Origin: Paenibacillus sp. FSL R5-0766
GTDB taxonomy: Bacteria > Bacillota > Bacilli > Paenibacillales > Paenibacillaceae
Direction of reading: 5' to 3'
DNA length: 64,000 bases
Assembly: GCF_037971845.1 (NCBI RefSeq)
Contig: NZ_CP150227.1
Location: forward strand, 4,216,001 to 4,280,000
Both the position numbers and the translations under genes were made by a program. The notes under the pieces were generated by a model. That model was given only the letters and a program-made list of their open reading frames with translations. It searched no databases and was not told the DNA's origin. Of this stretch, positions 18,178 through 26,840 are shown piece by piece; within the stretch, counting starts at the first letter, position 1, and each line of letters opens with the position of its first letter.

Positions 18178-18918
18178 TTATGATTTGCTTGTCAAGATCT
18201 GTTGATTGCGCTCTTTCAAACGGAACTTTAACTGGGATAGTTGCGAAGCAAAACGTTCACTATTTACCAATTCCCCTGCTTCGTACTGATTTGCAAGCTC
18301 ACTGTTCATCAATTCAATGTCCAGCAAGATCTGGCGGTCATTTTTCTCAAGGGAATCCGGAGTGATTGGGTCACTATACTTTACAAGTTCAATTAATGAT
18401 TGAACGGTTTTGCGCTCTTCTTCCACAGTTAGGACGGGATGTTGCACCATGGTATGAAGCAATTGCTGTAAAGCTTTTTCGATTAATTGTAAGTTTGCGA
18501 TTTTTGTATGTTCATCTGTTTCATGACGACGCGCACTCTGAATATAGATCATAATGATTCCGCACAAAATAATTGCGATCGCAATCGTTACCGTATGTAA
18601 CAATACGAACCAGCGAAGCGCATGATCTGCTGAACCTGTTACCAACGTGTAGATCATCACACATATCAGATAAATAACCAATACTACACCTAAAGCTGTG
18701 TAACCTGGAACAAACCGTTTAAACCGATCCATATTTTGCATGATGAACCGTGCGTATATCCAAATAGCCGTAATCGCTACATAAGAAGCAACGAGATTTA
18801 TCCAAAAAGAAAACGATAGAAGCGCATGATTATACAGCGTAAAAGAAACGATTGATGATACTAACATGCATATTAAATAGACGACATCCAAAATCAAGAG
18901 ATTGCTCCGTTTTACCAT
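18178..18918 (-). CDS. YdjH-like membrane protein
   Basis: Protein of 246 residues with four predicted membrane helices in the first 140 residues (starting at about 7, 33, 68 and 98), followed by a soluble helical tail of about 110 residues. In size and layout it resembles Bacillus YdjH, which is encoded beside the SPFH protein YdjI. The ATG at 18918 follows the stop of the SPFH gene by 2 bp, and the AAGGAGG lies inside the end of that gene, so the two are translationally coupled. A GTG at 18921 is an alternative start. Role inferred: envelope partner of the SPFH protein. Confidence 0.7.
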   Translation of the reverse strand: MVKRSNLLILDVVYLICMLVSSIVSFTLYNHALLSFSFWINLVASYVAITAIWIYARFIMQNMDRFKRFVPGYTALGVVLVIYLICVMIYTLVTGSADHALRWFVLLHTVTIAIAIILCGIIMIYIQSARRHETDEHTKIANLQLIEKALQQLLHTMVQHPVLTVEEERKTVQSLIELVKYSDPITPDSLEKNDRQILLDIELMNSELANQYEAGELVNSERFASQLSQLKFRLKERNQQILTSKS

Positions 18919-18920
18919 CA

Positions 18921-20228
18921 CTATACCTGTCCTCCTTCTTGCAGATTGTTTCCGCAATCGAGACAGAACTTCTGGCCGGGTTTTACCTCATGTTGGCACC
19001 GACTACATTTCAAGCTTAAACTTGTGCCACAGTTGCCACAGAATTTTGTATGACCGGAATTCATATGGTTACAATTTGGGCATGGGCTAGGCATCGGTTG
19101 ATCACATTGGATACATTCCAATGCGTTCTCTGCATTATCCGCCCCACATGAAGGACATGCATGGTATTTGTCACCACAGTTAGGACAAAATTTGGTTCCC
19201 TTTGGCAAGGCATGTCCACAATTATTGCAATCTGTTGTTGCTGCGGATTGTTCGGCTAATGAATTGCCACATTTGCTGCAAAAAGCGCTGTTCTCCTGGT
19301 TCGGATGATGACACTGCTTACATATACTTACTGCAGGCGTTTCCTTCGTAGACATCACTTTAGACATCTGGGACATCTCGCCACTGAAAGAACCCCCCAG
19401 ACCAACTCCCATCCCCATACCAAGCCCTGCGCCCATGATGTCTGACTGCATGCTTCCTTCATTCTTCGCTGCACCTTCAAGCGTATCAAACGAACGTTCT
19501 TGCTGATATGTGTACCCAATGATATCCATCTCAGCTTTGCGTGCCAACGCTTCTCTTAATCGAATGACTGAAGGGTCTTCTTCGGGGAGATTGACATTGT
19601 GAATATACAAGTTGATTAACTCAATACCAAATTCTTCAAAAGTAGAAGCTATCGTATCTGCAAAATGTCGTGATATCTCAGCGATATATGCATTGATCTC
19701 CAAAACACTTACTTTTCTATGTATTAGATATGAAGACAACATGGAGTTAATATTCATGATAATCAACCCACGGAAGTAATTAATCATATTCACTTGGTTA
19801 AACTCAGGCAGTGTTCCCACAAGCTTGACCAAAAATTTTCGTGAATCCGAAATTTTAATTCCCATTTGTCCAAATGTTCTTACGGGAACAATAATATTAT
19901 ACTTGGGATCCTGGATCTGAATCGGATTCGCCGTTCCCCACTTAACGTCCAATGCGCTTACTTGATTGACATACCATACTTCTGCTGCAAAAGGTGACTT
20001 TCCTCCGAACGGAAGGTTAACGAGTCGGTTCAGGATTGGGATATTCGCAGTACTCAGCGTATGCCTTCCGGGTCCAAACATATCAAGCGCTCTTCCATCC
20101 TTGAAAAGAATTGCTTGTTGAGATTGATTCACAATTAACTGGGTCCATGTTCCCAGTTCAGTCTCGGGATGTTTCCAAGCAAACACATCAGGTGAGCCAT
20201 CATACTTAATTACGTCAATAATCGCCAT
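18921..20228 (-). CDS. YdjI-like SPFH-domain protein with five zinc ribbons
   Basis: Protein of 435 residues. Residues 1-about 270 form an SPFH/virion-core-protein-like domain of the YdjI family, which in Bacillus subtilis recruits PspA to the membrane. A glycine-rich GAGLGMGMGVGLGG linker follows. The last 135 residues hold five successive treble-clef-type zinc ribbons with ten CxxC knuckles (for example CKQC/CSKC, CNNC/CPNC, CPSC/CIQC). It is the first gene of the cluster 20228-17240. No pspA-like gene is adjacent, unlike the Bacillus locus. It likely acts in membrane-stress scaffolding; the ligand of the ribbons is unknown. Confidence 0.82.
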   Translation of the reverse strand: MAIIDVIKYDGSPDVFAWKHPETELGTWTQLIVNQSQQAILFKDGRALDMFGPGRHTLSTANIPILNRLVNLPFGGKSPFAAEVWYVNQVSALDVKWGTANPIQIQDPKYNIIVPVRTFGQMGIKISDSRKFLVKLVGTLPEFNQVNMINYFRGLIIMNINSMLSSYLIHRKVSVLEINAYIAEISRHFADTIASTFEEFGIELINLYIHNVNLPEEDPSVIRLREALARKAEMDIIGYTYQQERSFDTLEGAAKNEGSMQSDIMGAGLGMGMGVGLGGSFSGEMSQMSKVMSTKETPAVSICKQCHHPNQENSAFCSKCGNSLAEQSAATTDCNNCGHALPKGTKFCPNCGDKYHACPSCGADNAENALECIQCDQPMPSPCPNCNHMNSGHTKFCGNCGTSLSLKCSRCQHEVKPGQKFCLDCGNNLQEGGQV

Positions 20229-20442
20229 GTTTAATTCCTCAATTCAGTATTAGATTACTATAATTTACTAAAAAGTTCTTTTGCTAAAACACTGATTCTA
20301 CACTATTTCCTATATTTAATTATCTTTCATCTACTTGTTCCATGTTTAGGCATTGATATTTTACCATTTCTAACCTTAATACGCACTAACATAGTTCATT
20401 TTTCATATGATATTTTTTCTATATTGGCATGTTCATAATAGT

Positions 20443-20478
20443 AAAAACCTCTTCCATATGTTCATAGGAAAGAGGTTA
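20443..20478 (-). terminator. Terminator after the DUF6809-like gene
   Basis: AACCTCTTTCC pairs with GGAAGAGGTT on the minus strand with one bulge and is followed by TTTTT, about 35 bp past the stop at 20513. The rest of 20229-20442 is AT-rich and holds no gene that I can see; it must contain the promoter of the SPFH cluster. Confidence 0.7.
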
Positions 20479-20512
20479 ACTATATAACCACATGTTGTGA
20501 AAAATCAAAATA

Positions 20513-20782
20513 TTAGCTTGAGTATCCACTCTCGATCATAATCAACGTCCCAATTTTGAAACCACTGGCAAAAGCCTCTCTTGAATGAATAGAGTGAACT
20601 TGATCCATCATATCAAACAATACCTCGAGTTGTTTAAAGTCATCCTCCGAAAGCTTTCTCTGAAATTTTTCGATAGAAGCTGTAATCTCCTTATTAATAG
20701 AACGATACTCCGAATCTTTAGGAACAATATTCTCTTCTGGTCTCAGGTTACCGTAATATAATTCTTCTATAATATTTCCCAC
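20513..20782 (-). CDS. Small DUF6809-like protein
   Basis: Protein of 89 residues starting at GTG behind AAAGGGG. The pattern MGNIIEELYYGNLRPEENIVP followed by a helix-rich segment and FASGFKIGTLIMIE matches a small soluble family common in Firmicutes (DUF6809-like). Its function is unknown; similar proteins often lie in mobile or single-gene contexts. It is monocistronic and ends at a good terminator. Confidence 0.7.
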   Translation of the reverse strand: MGNIIEELYYGNLRPEENIVPKDSEYRSINKEITASIEKFQRKLSEDDFKQLEVLFDMMDQVHSIHSREAFASGFKIGTLIMIESGYSS

Positions 20783-20864
20783 ATCACAGACCCCTTTCTC
20801 TTATACATGTCTGGTACTCTTCTCATGACAATTATATAAGATTGACAGACAATGCTGGGAATTT

Positions 20865-20879
20865 ATGCGATATTCGCAT
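20865..20879. promoter_or_regulatory. Short palindrome in divergent promoter region
   Basis: ATGCGA-TAT-TCGCAT is a perfect dyad between the divergent genes at 20782 and 21036. A related half-site (GATATCGCAT) lies about 40 bp further on. It could be an operator; no regulator is adjacent. Confidence 0.3.
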
Positions 20880-20948
20880 ATGATTCTTATAGCTTTCATA
20901 GGATATCGCATTTTGCATGCTTGCTTTGACATAATAATGTAGCGCTTG

Positions 20949-20978
20949 TTGAGCCCTACCTCGGGAGTATGCTAAGAT
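20949..20978 (+). promoter_or_regulatory. Predicted promoter of the serine hydrolase gene
   Basis: TTGAGC, an 18-bp spacer and TAAGAT, ending about 58 bp before the ATG at 21036. Confidence 0.4.
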
Positions 20979-21035
20979 AATGGACACCTATTTCTACAAA
21001 ATCCTATAACAAATCAACCGTACAGAAAGGACACT

Positions 21036-22016
21036 ATGAATCCTTCATCACTGTCATCCAAGTTGCAACAAATCATTCCGCCGCTGGATCTGCGAAGCTG
21101 CCTCGTCAGCGTGCGCGGTGAGATTATGTACGAACACTACCGCAACCAAGAGGCTGCGACTGATATTGCAAAAATCAATTCATGTACCAAGAGTGTGCTA
21201 TCCGCCCTCATCTGTATAGCGATGGATAAAGGCTTGTTACCAGAGGCATCAGCCCCAGTCTCTACTTTTTTCCCACAGTTGACATCCGATCCTGATCCGC
21301 GTAAACCTTCGATCACGCTGGAACAACTGCTTACCATGACAGCCGGATTCAACTGGGACGAGTTCGGCGGGCAGAATTCATTCCCTCGCATGACCCGCAC
21401 CGATCATTGGGTGGATTTTGCATTGGAACAACGCTTAAGCCATGTACCGGGTACATATATGGAGTACAACTCAGGAGTATCACAGATCCTATCCGCCATC
21501 CTGATGCAAAATGCAGGTATGAACGTAGCCGAGTTCGCAGAACGTTATCTTTTTGAACCGCTGGGAATTAAGGATTATGAATGGGAAAGTGACCCTCAAG
21601 GTGTACATACTGGCGGATTCGGTCTTAAGATGTTACCCGTAGATCTGCTAAAATTCGGTCAGCTGTTTCTACAGCAAGGTATGTGGGAGGGTGAGTCTCT
21701 CATTTCAAGTGATCTCGTTTCCCGTTCGACACAACCTTTCATTACAGTCACTCCACCGAATCGCGGCAGTTATGCTTGGCATTGGTGGGTGGATGTCTAT
21801 CCGAACGAAAGGTCTGACTCCGAAAATATTGCTGCTGAAGACGACCAACCCAATCTCCATTATTATTACGCGCGAGGATTTGGTGGTCAGTATGTATATA
21901 TTGTCCCAGAGCTCGAACTTGTTACGGTGTTAACCAATGACAAACGAAAGAAAGAGAAACCTCCGCTGGATGTTTTCCCTCGATTAATTGCCCCTGAGCT
22001 ATGGAAAATGTTATAA
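21036..22016 (+). CDS. Beta-lactamase-family serine hydrolase
   Basis: Protein of 326 residues with the class C beta-lactamase/esterase fold. The nucleophile motif SxxK is Ser49-Lys52 (SCTK), the second motif is Tyr-Asn in MEYNSG near residue 142, and the third region is the GFGGQYV segment near residue 290. No signal peptide is visible, so a cytosolic esterase or peptidase role is more likely than penicillin resistance. GAAAGG precedes the ATG. Monocistronic; it converges on a second hydrolase of the same superfamily. Confidence 0.85.
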   Translation: MNPSSLSSKLQQIIPPLDLRSCLVSVRGEIMYEHYRNQEAATDIAKINSCTKSVLSALICIAMDKGLLPEASAPVSTFFPQLTSDPDPRKPSITLEQLLTMTAGFNWDEFGGQNSFPRMTRTDHWVDFALEQRLSHVPGTYMEYNSGVSQILSAILMQNAGMNVAEFAERYLFEPLGIKDYEWESDPQGVHTGGFGLKMLPVDLLKFGQLFLQQGMWEGESLISSDLVSRSTQPFITVTPPNRGSYAWHWWVDVYPNERSDSENIAAEDDQPNLHYYYARGFGGQYVYIVPELELVTVLTNDKRKKEKPPLDVFPRLIAPELWKML

Positions 22017-22050
22017 ACGCAGGCAATCCTTCTTTCCTGTTCGATCAATT

Positions 22051-22094
22051 AACCCCCAACCTTGTGGCCATAACCTGACCATAGGTTGAGGGTT
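22051..22094. terminator. Bidirectional terminator between two serine hydrolase genes
   Basis: AACCC-CAACCT--TGG pairs with CCA-AGGTTGAGGGTT around a 12-nt loop in the 83-bp convergent gap. Confidence 0.7.
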
Positions 22095-22099
22095 ATTCG

Positions 22100-23122
22100 T
22101 CATGCCAAAGCTTCTTCGATAGCAATTGTTATTGGATACGGACCAGACTCTTGATTAGAGAGCACAACCAGTTGTAGGTCATAGTCCGGATACACGGAAG
22201 ACATGAACGACACCCCTGGATCAAACCCCATGACATGAAATTTGAAAATGTCTTCCCCCTTGCGGTCAATCCAGATACCCTGCCCATAGTACTCTTCATC
22301 CTCTTGATGAGCATGTGGAGTTAATAACTGCCGTCTTGTCTCTTCATTCAACAATTGGTGACCCAGCAAAGCACCCCAAAATCGAATCATATCCGGTGCC
22401 GTAACATAGGCTCCACCGTCCGATCCACCTTTGACAGGAATGGAGAACATATTAGTATTCCAAGAGCCATCTTCATGATCGATATACCCTAAAGCTGTGT
22501 TACGCGGGAGCTGATCTGTTACGAAGTAACCGGAGTCCTTCATGCCACACCTTTTGAAAATATGTTCTTCCACATAATCTGTAAACGACAGTCCTGAATG
22601 TTGTTCCACGATAAGCCCCAGCACAATGAAACCCGCATTATTGTAATGAAAACGTTCACCCGGAGCAGACTTCATTGGCAGATGCTGAAACATGGGCAGA
22701 AAGTCACTTAGCCGCCGCATCGCGTAGACGGGTCTGTCTGTCCATAATTCTGAAAAGTCATCCATCACTTCTTCATCGAAATAATCCGGAATGCTTGACG
22801 TGTGTGTTAACAACTGCTGGATGGTGATCCCTTTGTCCCACAGTGGAAACTCCACATCCAATACATCCGTAAGCTTGGAATCCGCAGACAACTTGCCCGC
22901 TTCAATTAGTTGGCATACACTCACTGCCGTGAAGATCTTACATCCAGATGCAATTCCAAAGCGTGTATCCGCCTGATTGGCAAGTTCTTCACTGCGATTG
23001 GCATAACCACGTTTCATATTCAAAAGGGTTTTCCCGGCTTGCTGGAGTAATACAACACCCGAAAAATTCACGCGTTCCATGACTTCTTCTACTTTTGTTG
23101 TCAGCTCTACTGCATTCAACAT
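22100..23122 (-). CDS. Beta-lactamase-family serine hydrolase
   Basis: Protein of 340 residues with the same fold as its convergent neighbour but only distantly alike. SxxK is Ser59-Lys62 (SGCK), YxN is in RFHYNNAGF near residue 150, and the KTG-like region is in the GGSDGGAYV segment. No signal peptide is visible. The ATG at 23122 is preferred (AGGTG 9 bp before); GTG at 23134 is an alternative. Probably an esterase or D-aminopeptidase-like enzyme of unknown substrate. Confidence 0.83.
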   Translation of the reverse strand: MLNAVELTTKVEEVMERVNFSGVVLLQQAGKTLLNMKRGYANRSEELANQADTRFGIASGCKIFTAVSVCQLIEAGKLSADSKLTDVLDVEFPLWDKGITIQQLLTHTSSIPDYFDEEVMDDFSELWTDRPVYAMRRLSDFLPMFQHLPMKSAPGERFHYNNAGFIVLGLIVEQHSGLSFTDYVEEHIFKRCGMKDSGYFVTDQLPRNTALGYIDHEDGSWNTNMFSIPVKGGSDGGAYVTAPDMIRFWGALLGHQLLNEETRRQLLTPHAHQEDEEYYGQGIWIDRKGEDIFKFHVMGFDPGVSFMSSVYPDYDLQLVVLSNQESGPYPITIAIEEALA

Positions 23123-23212
23123 TTTGTTGTTCACCTACTTGTCTATGTATTCATTACATTCTCATTCTTAATTCTTCGTCATATCCTGCATACCTGCCAA
23201 ACTTTCATAAAA

Positions 23213-23251
23213 AGAAGGATTACTCCCTTATAAAAGGAAATAACCCTTCTT
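23213..23251 (-). terminator. Imperfect hairpin after tetR
   Basis: AGAAGG-TTA-TCC and its near-complement around a short AT loop lie 15 bp past the tetR stop codon. Confidence 0.45.
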
Positions 23252-23265
23252 CAGACAACGTAAGA

Positions 23266-23859
23266 TTAAGTTTGACATAGCATGCTCAAATGCTGTTCAA
23301 TCACTTGTTCCACTCGTTTTACCGTAAGTCTATCTGGTTGCATTAGGATATGAATGGCGAGCCCATCCACAAGAGCATATAACTTCTCTATCTCCATCTC
23401 GGCATCCAGTTCAGGATGTGTCATCCCTTGCTTCTGCAACTCCTCTATCACCCATTGAACCGATCGATACATCCCCTGATGCATCTGATCACTTAACTTT
23501 TTTAATTCGGGGTACACCAATAATTTGGCTGTAAACGAAAACCAGACCTCCATTTCCATCATTCTATCATCGTCCAACGGGAGAAATTGCAAGAGCAGAT
23601 TCTTCATATCCTGCAGTACAGATCCACTCATCTGTAACGCCTCCACCCTTTTCTGTACACGTTCTGCAAAAAGATTCATGCAAAAGGTGAACAATTCGGC
23701 CTGTGTGGCAAAATAATGACGCATGGAACCTACAGATAGTCCCGCTTCCTTTGCTATATTCCGAACTGTAGCATGCTCCAGTCCGTGCACTTGAATGACC
23801 CGGATTGCTGCATCAGCAACGATTTTCCTTTGAGCTTCATGATCTACGATTTTTGGCAT
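23266..23859 (-). CDS. TetR-family transcriptional repressor
   Basis: Regulator of 197 residues. The N-terminal helix-turn-helix (about residues 10-55: AADAAIRVIQVHG...VRNIAKEAGLSVGSMRHYF) is clear, followed by an all-helical ligand domain. The start MPKIVDHEAQ at 23859 fits the family, although its ribosome binding site is weak. It is divergent from an alpha/beta hydrolase gene with a palindrome in the gap, so it probably represses that gene and itself. The inducer is unknown. Confidence 0.85.
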   Translation of the reverse strand: MPKIVDHEAQRKIVADAAIRVIQVHGLEHATVRNIAKEAGLSVGSMRHYFATQAELFTFCMNLFAERVQKRVEALQMSGSVLQDMKNLLLQFLPLDDDRMMEMEVWFSFTAKLLVYPELKKLSDQMHQGMYRSVQWVIEELQKQGMTHPELDAEMEIEKLYALVDGLAIHILMQPDRLTVKRVEQVIEQHLSMLCQT

Positions 23860-23914
23860 GACAACATTATACATCAAACTTCTCTTTTTGTAATACAGTG
23901 TGCTATAATCTTTT

Positions 23915-23931
23915 TTAATACATTGTATTAA
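23915..23931. promoter_or_regulatory. TetR operator candidate
   Basis: TTAATACA-T-TGTATTAA is a perfect 17-bp palindrome in the divergent gap between tetR and the hydrolase gene. A partial copy (TAATACAGTGTGC) overlaps an AT-rich promoter-like region at about 23890-23909. Confidence 0.65.
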
Positions 23932-23968
23932 TATATAAAACAGCTGTAGGAGAGGAATTCATAAGATC

Positions 23969-24982
23969 ATGCATACAACTACCCCAGCCTCAACACGCAA
24001 GAATTTCAGAGTTTTCACCTTCATAGTAAGGTTGTTCTGCACAATGCTACTACTGATAGGTGCCGCATTCCTCTATGAGTGGTTTGCTTCCTCGCACGCC
24101 AAAAAGGACTTTCCACCTCCAGGTACGTTAGTTCAAGTCGGCGGTTACCAACTACACATTCATAAACAAGGCAATGGTTCACCGACCATACTTATGGAGG
24201 CTGGAAGTGGTGAAACCAGTTTGTCGTGGAGAGACATTCCTGTGGAACTAGCCCAACATGCAACGGTGGTCACGTATGATCGCTCAGGATATGCCTGGAG
24301 CGAATCTGCACCTACAGAACGTACAGGTGCAAATATCGTCAAAGATTTACATGCTGCTCTGGAGAAGGAGAACATACGCGGCCCTTACGTTATGGTAGGT
24401 CATTCTCTTGGGGGTATGTATGCTAGACTCTTTGCACAGACCTATTCAAATGAGGTTCAGAGCCTTGTCCTCATTGATGCGCGACCTGAGGATGATGAAC
24501 GGAACACAAAGGCTTTGTTGGAACAGGCTCAGTTTCAGGGAAACCCGTCTGCGTCCTTGTTATCTTTACTGAAGGTATCTGGCGCTTTCAGATTATTTCA
24601 AGACTTTATGCTTGATGGTCTGGTTGCCAAGCAAGATCGGGATACTTTTGTTAATGTGATTGCTACCCCTTCCTATTTTCAAGCCAAAGAAGAAGAAGCC
24701 CTACTTGCCCATTCAACAGAAGATGCCATTCGTGGCCAACGTCTTGGATCAATCCCTGTACGTATCATTGCACGCGGACGTCCTCAAGACTATGCTAGTG
24801 CAGGGATTCCGGTTGACATTGGGCAGAAGCTCGAATCCATATGGCAATCGGGACAACGTAACATGTTGAATATATCGAAGGATAGTCAGCTCATTGTGGC
24901 TACCCGCAGTGGTCATATGATTATTCATGATGAACCTGAACTGGTTGTGAAAACAATCCTTCAGCTAATCTCTGATAAGTAG
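23969..24982 (+). CDS. Membrane-anchored alpha/beta hydrolase
   Basis: Protein of 337 residues with one N-terminal membrane helix (about 16-37) and an alpha/beta-hydrolase domain. The nucleophile elbow is GHSLGG (Ser146), the oxyanion region is EAGSGETSLSW, and the catalytic His is in TRSGHMIIHDEP near residue 316. Such proteins act as esterases or lipases facing outward. It is divergent from tetR across an operator candidate, so expression is probably induced by a ligand of that repressor. Confidence 0.85.
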   Translation: MHTTTPASTRKNFRVFTFIVRLFCTMLLLIGAAFLYEWFASSHAKKDFPPPGTLVQVGGYQLHIHKQGNGSPTILMEAGSGETSLSWRDIPVELAQHATVVTYDRSGYAWSESAPTERTGANIVKDLHAALEKENIRGPYVMVGHSLGGMYARLFAQTYSNEVQSLVLIDARPEDDERNTKALLEQAQFQGNPSASLLSLLKVSGAFRLFQDFMLDGLVAKQDRDTFVNVIATPSYFQAKEEEALLAHSTEDAIRGQRLGSIPVRIIARGRPQDYASAGIPVDIGQKLESIWQSGQRNMLNISKDSQLIVATRSGHMIIHDEPELVVKTILQLISDK

Positions 24983-25022
24983 AGATATCTTTTTCAGAAC
25001 ATCCTCCGCTCGACCCAATGTT

Positions 25023-25067
25023 AAAGGGCTGTTCCGATAGCCAGTGTATGACTTGGAACAGCCCTTT
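25023..25067. terminator. Strong bidirectional terminator
   Basis: AAAGGGCTGTTCC and GGAACAGCCCTTT form a perfect 13-bp stem between the convergent hydrolase and DUF1361 genes. Confidence 0.85.
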
Positions 25068-25121
25068 AAGCAATATACATTAAGATTAGATCTAATGAGT
25101 TCGGCCTTAAGAAAACATGAG

Positions 25122-25865
25122 TTAGCGTAACGCTTGCAGGTCCGATTCGGGACTTCCTGTACTCTTCTTCGTTTCACGGGGAGCCCTCGTATTGATCAGA
25201 TAATACAATGTGGCATAGATTGTAGTGATAAACGTGCCAAAAAACAGGCAAAACGCCAGAGACGGACGGCTTACACTTTCGTGCATCAGCTCAATCAGCG
25301 TCTCGCGATTCGTCAGTGCATCCCAGCTATTCAGTCGATATACACGTCCAAGCAAGACCCCATAACTTCCCAAAGCACAGCCAGCCAGTACAAAGATCCA
25401 GGATGCCGAGCGTCCAATTCGGTGATAGATCACTTCCTGAAGCTGATACATCGACAGGAATCCAAGCAGGAGTCCAGTCCAGACAAACATTAATACAACA
25501 CTTAAGTCGTACCAATACGTGTAGTCCACTCCGTTCCCAACATAATACCGGGAACTTCTCGCTGTCAGATGAACCAGATCCGTAACAATATAAGAGGAGT
25601 TCGGGAAAAACAACAACCACAGCAGACCACTAGCGACTGCAAGCCATGCGGCACCTTTCCATTTCACATCACTTAGAAGATAGGCTACATAAGAGAACAC
25701 AAAAGGAATCCAGCCCAAGAACAGATTCCAGATCAGGAAGCGGAAATAACGCTGATCCAGCCAATCTGCGGCTACATAGTACAACCCTAGCGTTACTATT
25801 GTGACCACACTAAGGAAAATAAATATGCGAATATAATTCAGTTTTCTCAATGATTCTGACCTCAC
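25122..25865 (-). CDS. DUF1361 membrane protein
   Basis: Integral membrane protein of 247 residues with about six or seven helices. The conserved LFFPNSSYIVTDLVHL segment and the following YWYDLSVVL region mark the DUF1361 family. The function of the family is unknown. The tail is hydrophilic (KKSTGSPESDLQ). It is divergent from the CotF-like gene and ends at a shared terminator. Confidence 0.82.
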   Translation of the reverse strand: MRSESLRKLNYIRIFIFLSVVTIVTLGLYYVAADWLDQRYFRFLIWNLFLGWIPFVFSYVAYLLSDVKWKGAAWLAVASGLLWLLFFPNSSYIVTDLVHLTARSSRYYVGNGVDYTYWYDLSVVLMFVWTGLLLGFLSMYQLQEVIYHRIGRSASWIFVLAGCALGSYGVLLGRVYRLNSWDALTNRETLIELMHESVSRPSLAFCLFFGTFITTIYATLYYLINTRAPRETKKSTGSPESDLQALR

Positions 25866-25938
25866 TTATGTACATAATTTTACTACGCTCCAAGCATACT
25901 AGAATCATACCATTTACCAAAGGAGAATCAAATTTACA

Positions 25939-26598
25939 ATGAATCCAAATTCCATGAACCCTCAGAATGCAGTACAACCTACATTAAACACCAATCCAAA
26001 TGTCACCCCTAACATGAATCATGGCGGGCATGAGATGTTCGACGTGCATGAGATTCTGTCCTCCACCATTAACGTCCTGGATCAATACATGATCTTACGT
26101 ACATTTGTGCAGAGCCAGGAACTGATTGGCATTCTCGACCGGCAGTACAATTTCATCTTATCCCAGTACAATCTGACAGCAGAGTGTTTTGCATCCGGAC
26201 AGAAGCCTCATGAAGAGACGGCAACCTACATGATCCCCAACATCGTACCACCGGTATATGGCCTTAAGCCATCAGCACCGAAAAAGCCAAATCAGAGCTT
26301 GGCCGATGTAAAGGATGCCGGAATTAGCGGTCATATGCTGGGACTGATCAAATCACATGCCAGTCTGCTCGGCATGACCTGCAACGAGATCACAAATGGA
26401 ACGGTTCGCCGAGTCGTCGCTTCGCAGATCCAGCATTTTATCGAGATGGCCTATGAAATTTTCATGTTCCAGAATAAAAACGCCTATTACCAAGTACCTC
26501 AACTCACTCAAAGTGATACACAACAGATGCTTCAGGCATATATTCCAGCAACCGGAGCACCTCAGATGCCTAATAGTAGTAATAAACCACTTCATTAA
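25939..26598 (+). CDS. Spore coat protein, CotF-like
   Basis: Protein of 219 residues with a low-complexity Asn/Pro/Met-rich N terminus (about 1-33) and a helical CotF-type domain: DVHEILSSTINVLDQYMILR, then a second half with LIKSHASLLGMTCNEITNG and FIEMAYEIFMFQNKNAYY. Such proteins are packed in the coat of endospores. AAAGGAG precedes the ATG. Expression late in sporulation is expected, though I could not fix a sigma-E or sigma-K promoter. It ends at a good terminator. Confidence 0.85.
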   Translation: MNPNSMNPQNAVQPTLNTNPNVTPNMNHGGHEMFDVHEILSSTINVLDQYMILRTFVQSQELIGILDRQYNFILSQYNLTAECFASGQKPHEETATYMIPNIVPPVYGLKPSAPKKPNQSLADVKDAGISGHMLGLIKSHASLLGMTCNEITNGTVRRVVASQIQHFIEMAYEIFMFQNKNAYYQVPQLTQSDTQQMLQAYIPATGAPQMPNSSNKPLH

Positions 26599-26623
26599 TT
26601 AGAAGATAATGATCGAATACCTA

Positions 26624-26664
26624 GAACAGTCTCTTGAACCCTTTCGGGTTTTTAGGGGCTGTTC
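26624..26664 (+). terminator. Terminator after the CotF-like gene
   Basis: GAACAG/CTGTTC outer stem with an inner AACCC-TTTC-GGGTT hairpin, then TTT. Confidence 0.75.
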
Positions 26665-26840
26665 TTTCATTATTTGTAATCATTTTCCTACTGAAGACAC
26701 TTGATTCGCCTACCAGAAACTGGTTTAATCAAAGACAGAACTTACATATTCAACATACGGATCATACATATAAAATACGGTAAAATGCGGTTATAAGAAA
26801 ATTCAAATGGCTTTTTCTTCATTAATGGGGAGGTATACAA

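Noticed and set aside
25866..25938. Possible sigma-E or sigma-K promoter for the CotF-like gene
   Set aside because: CATACTA and CATACCAT segments occur, but neither fits a -35 partner at the correct spacing.
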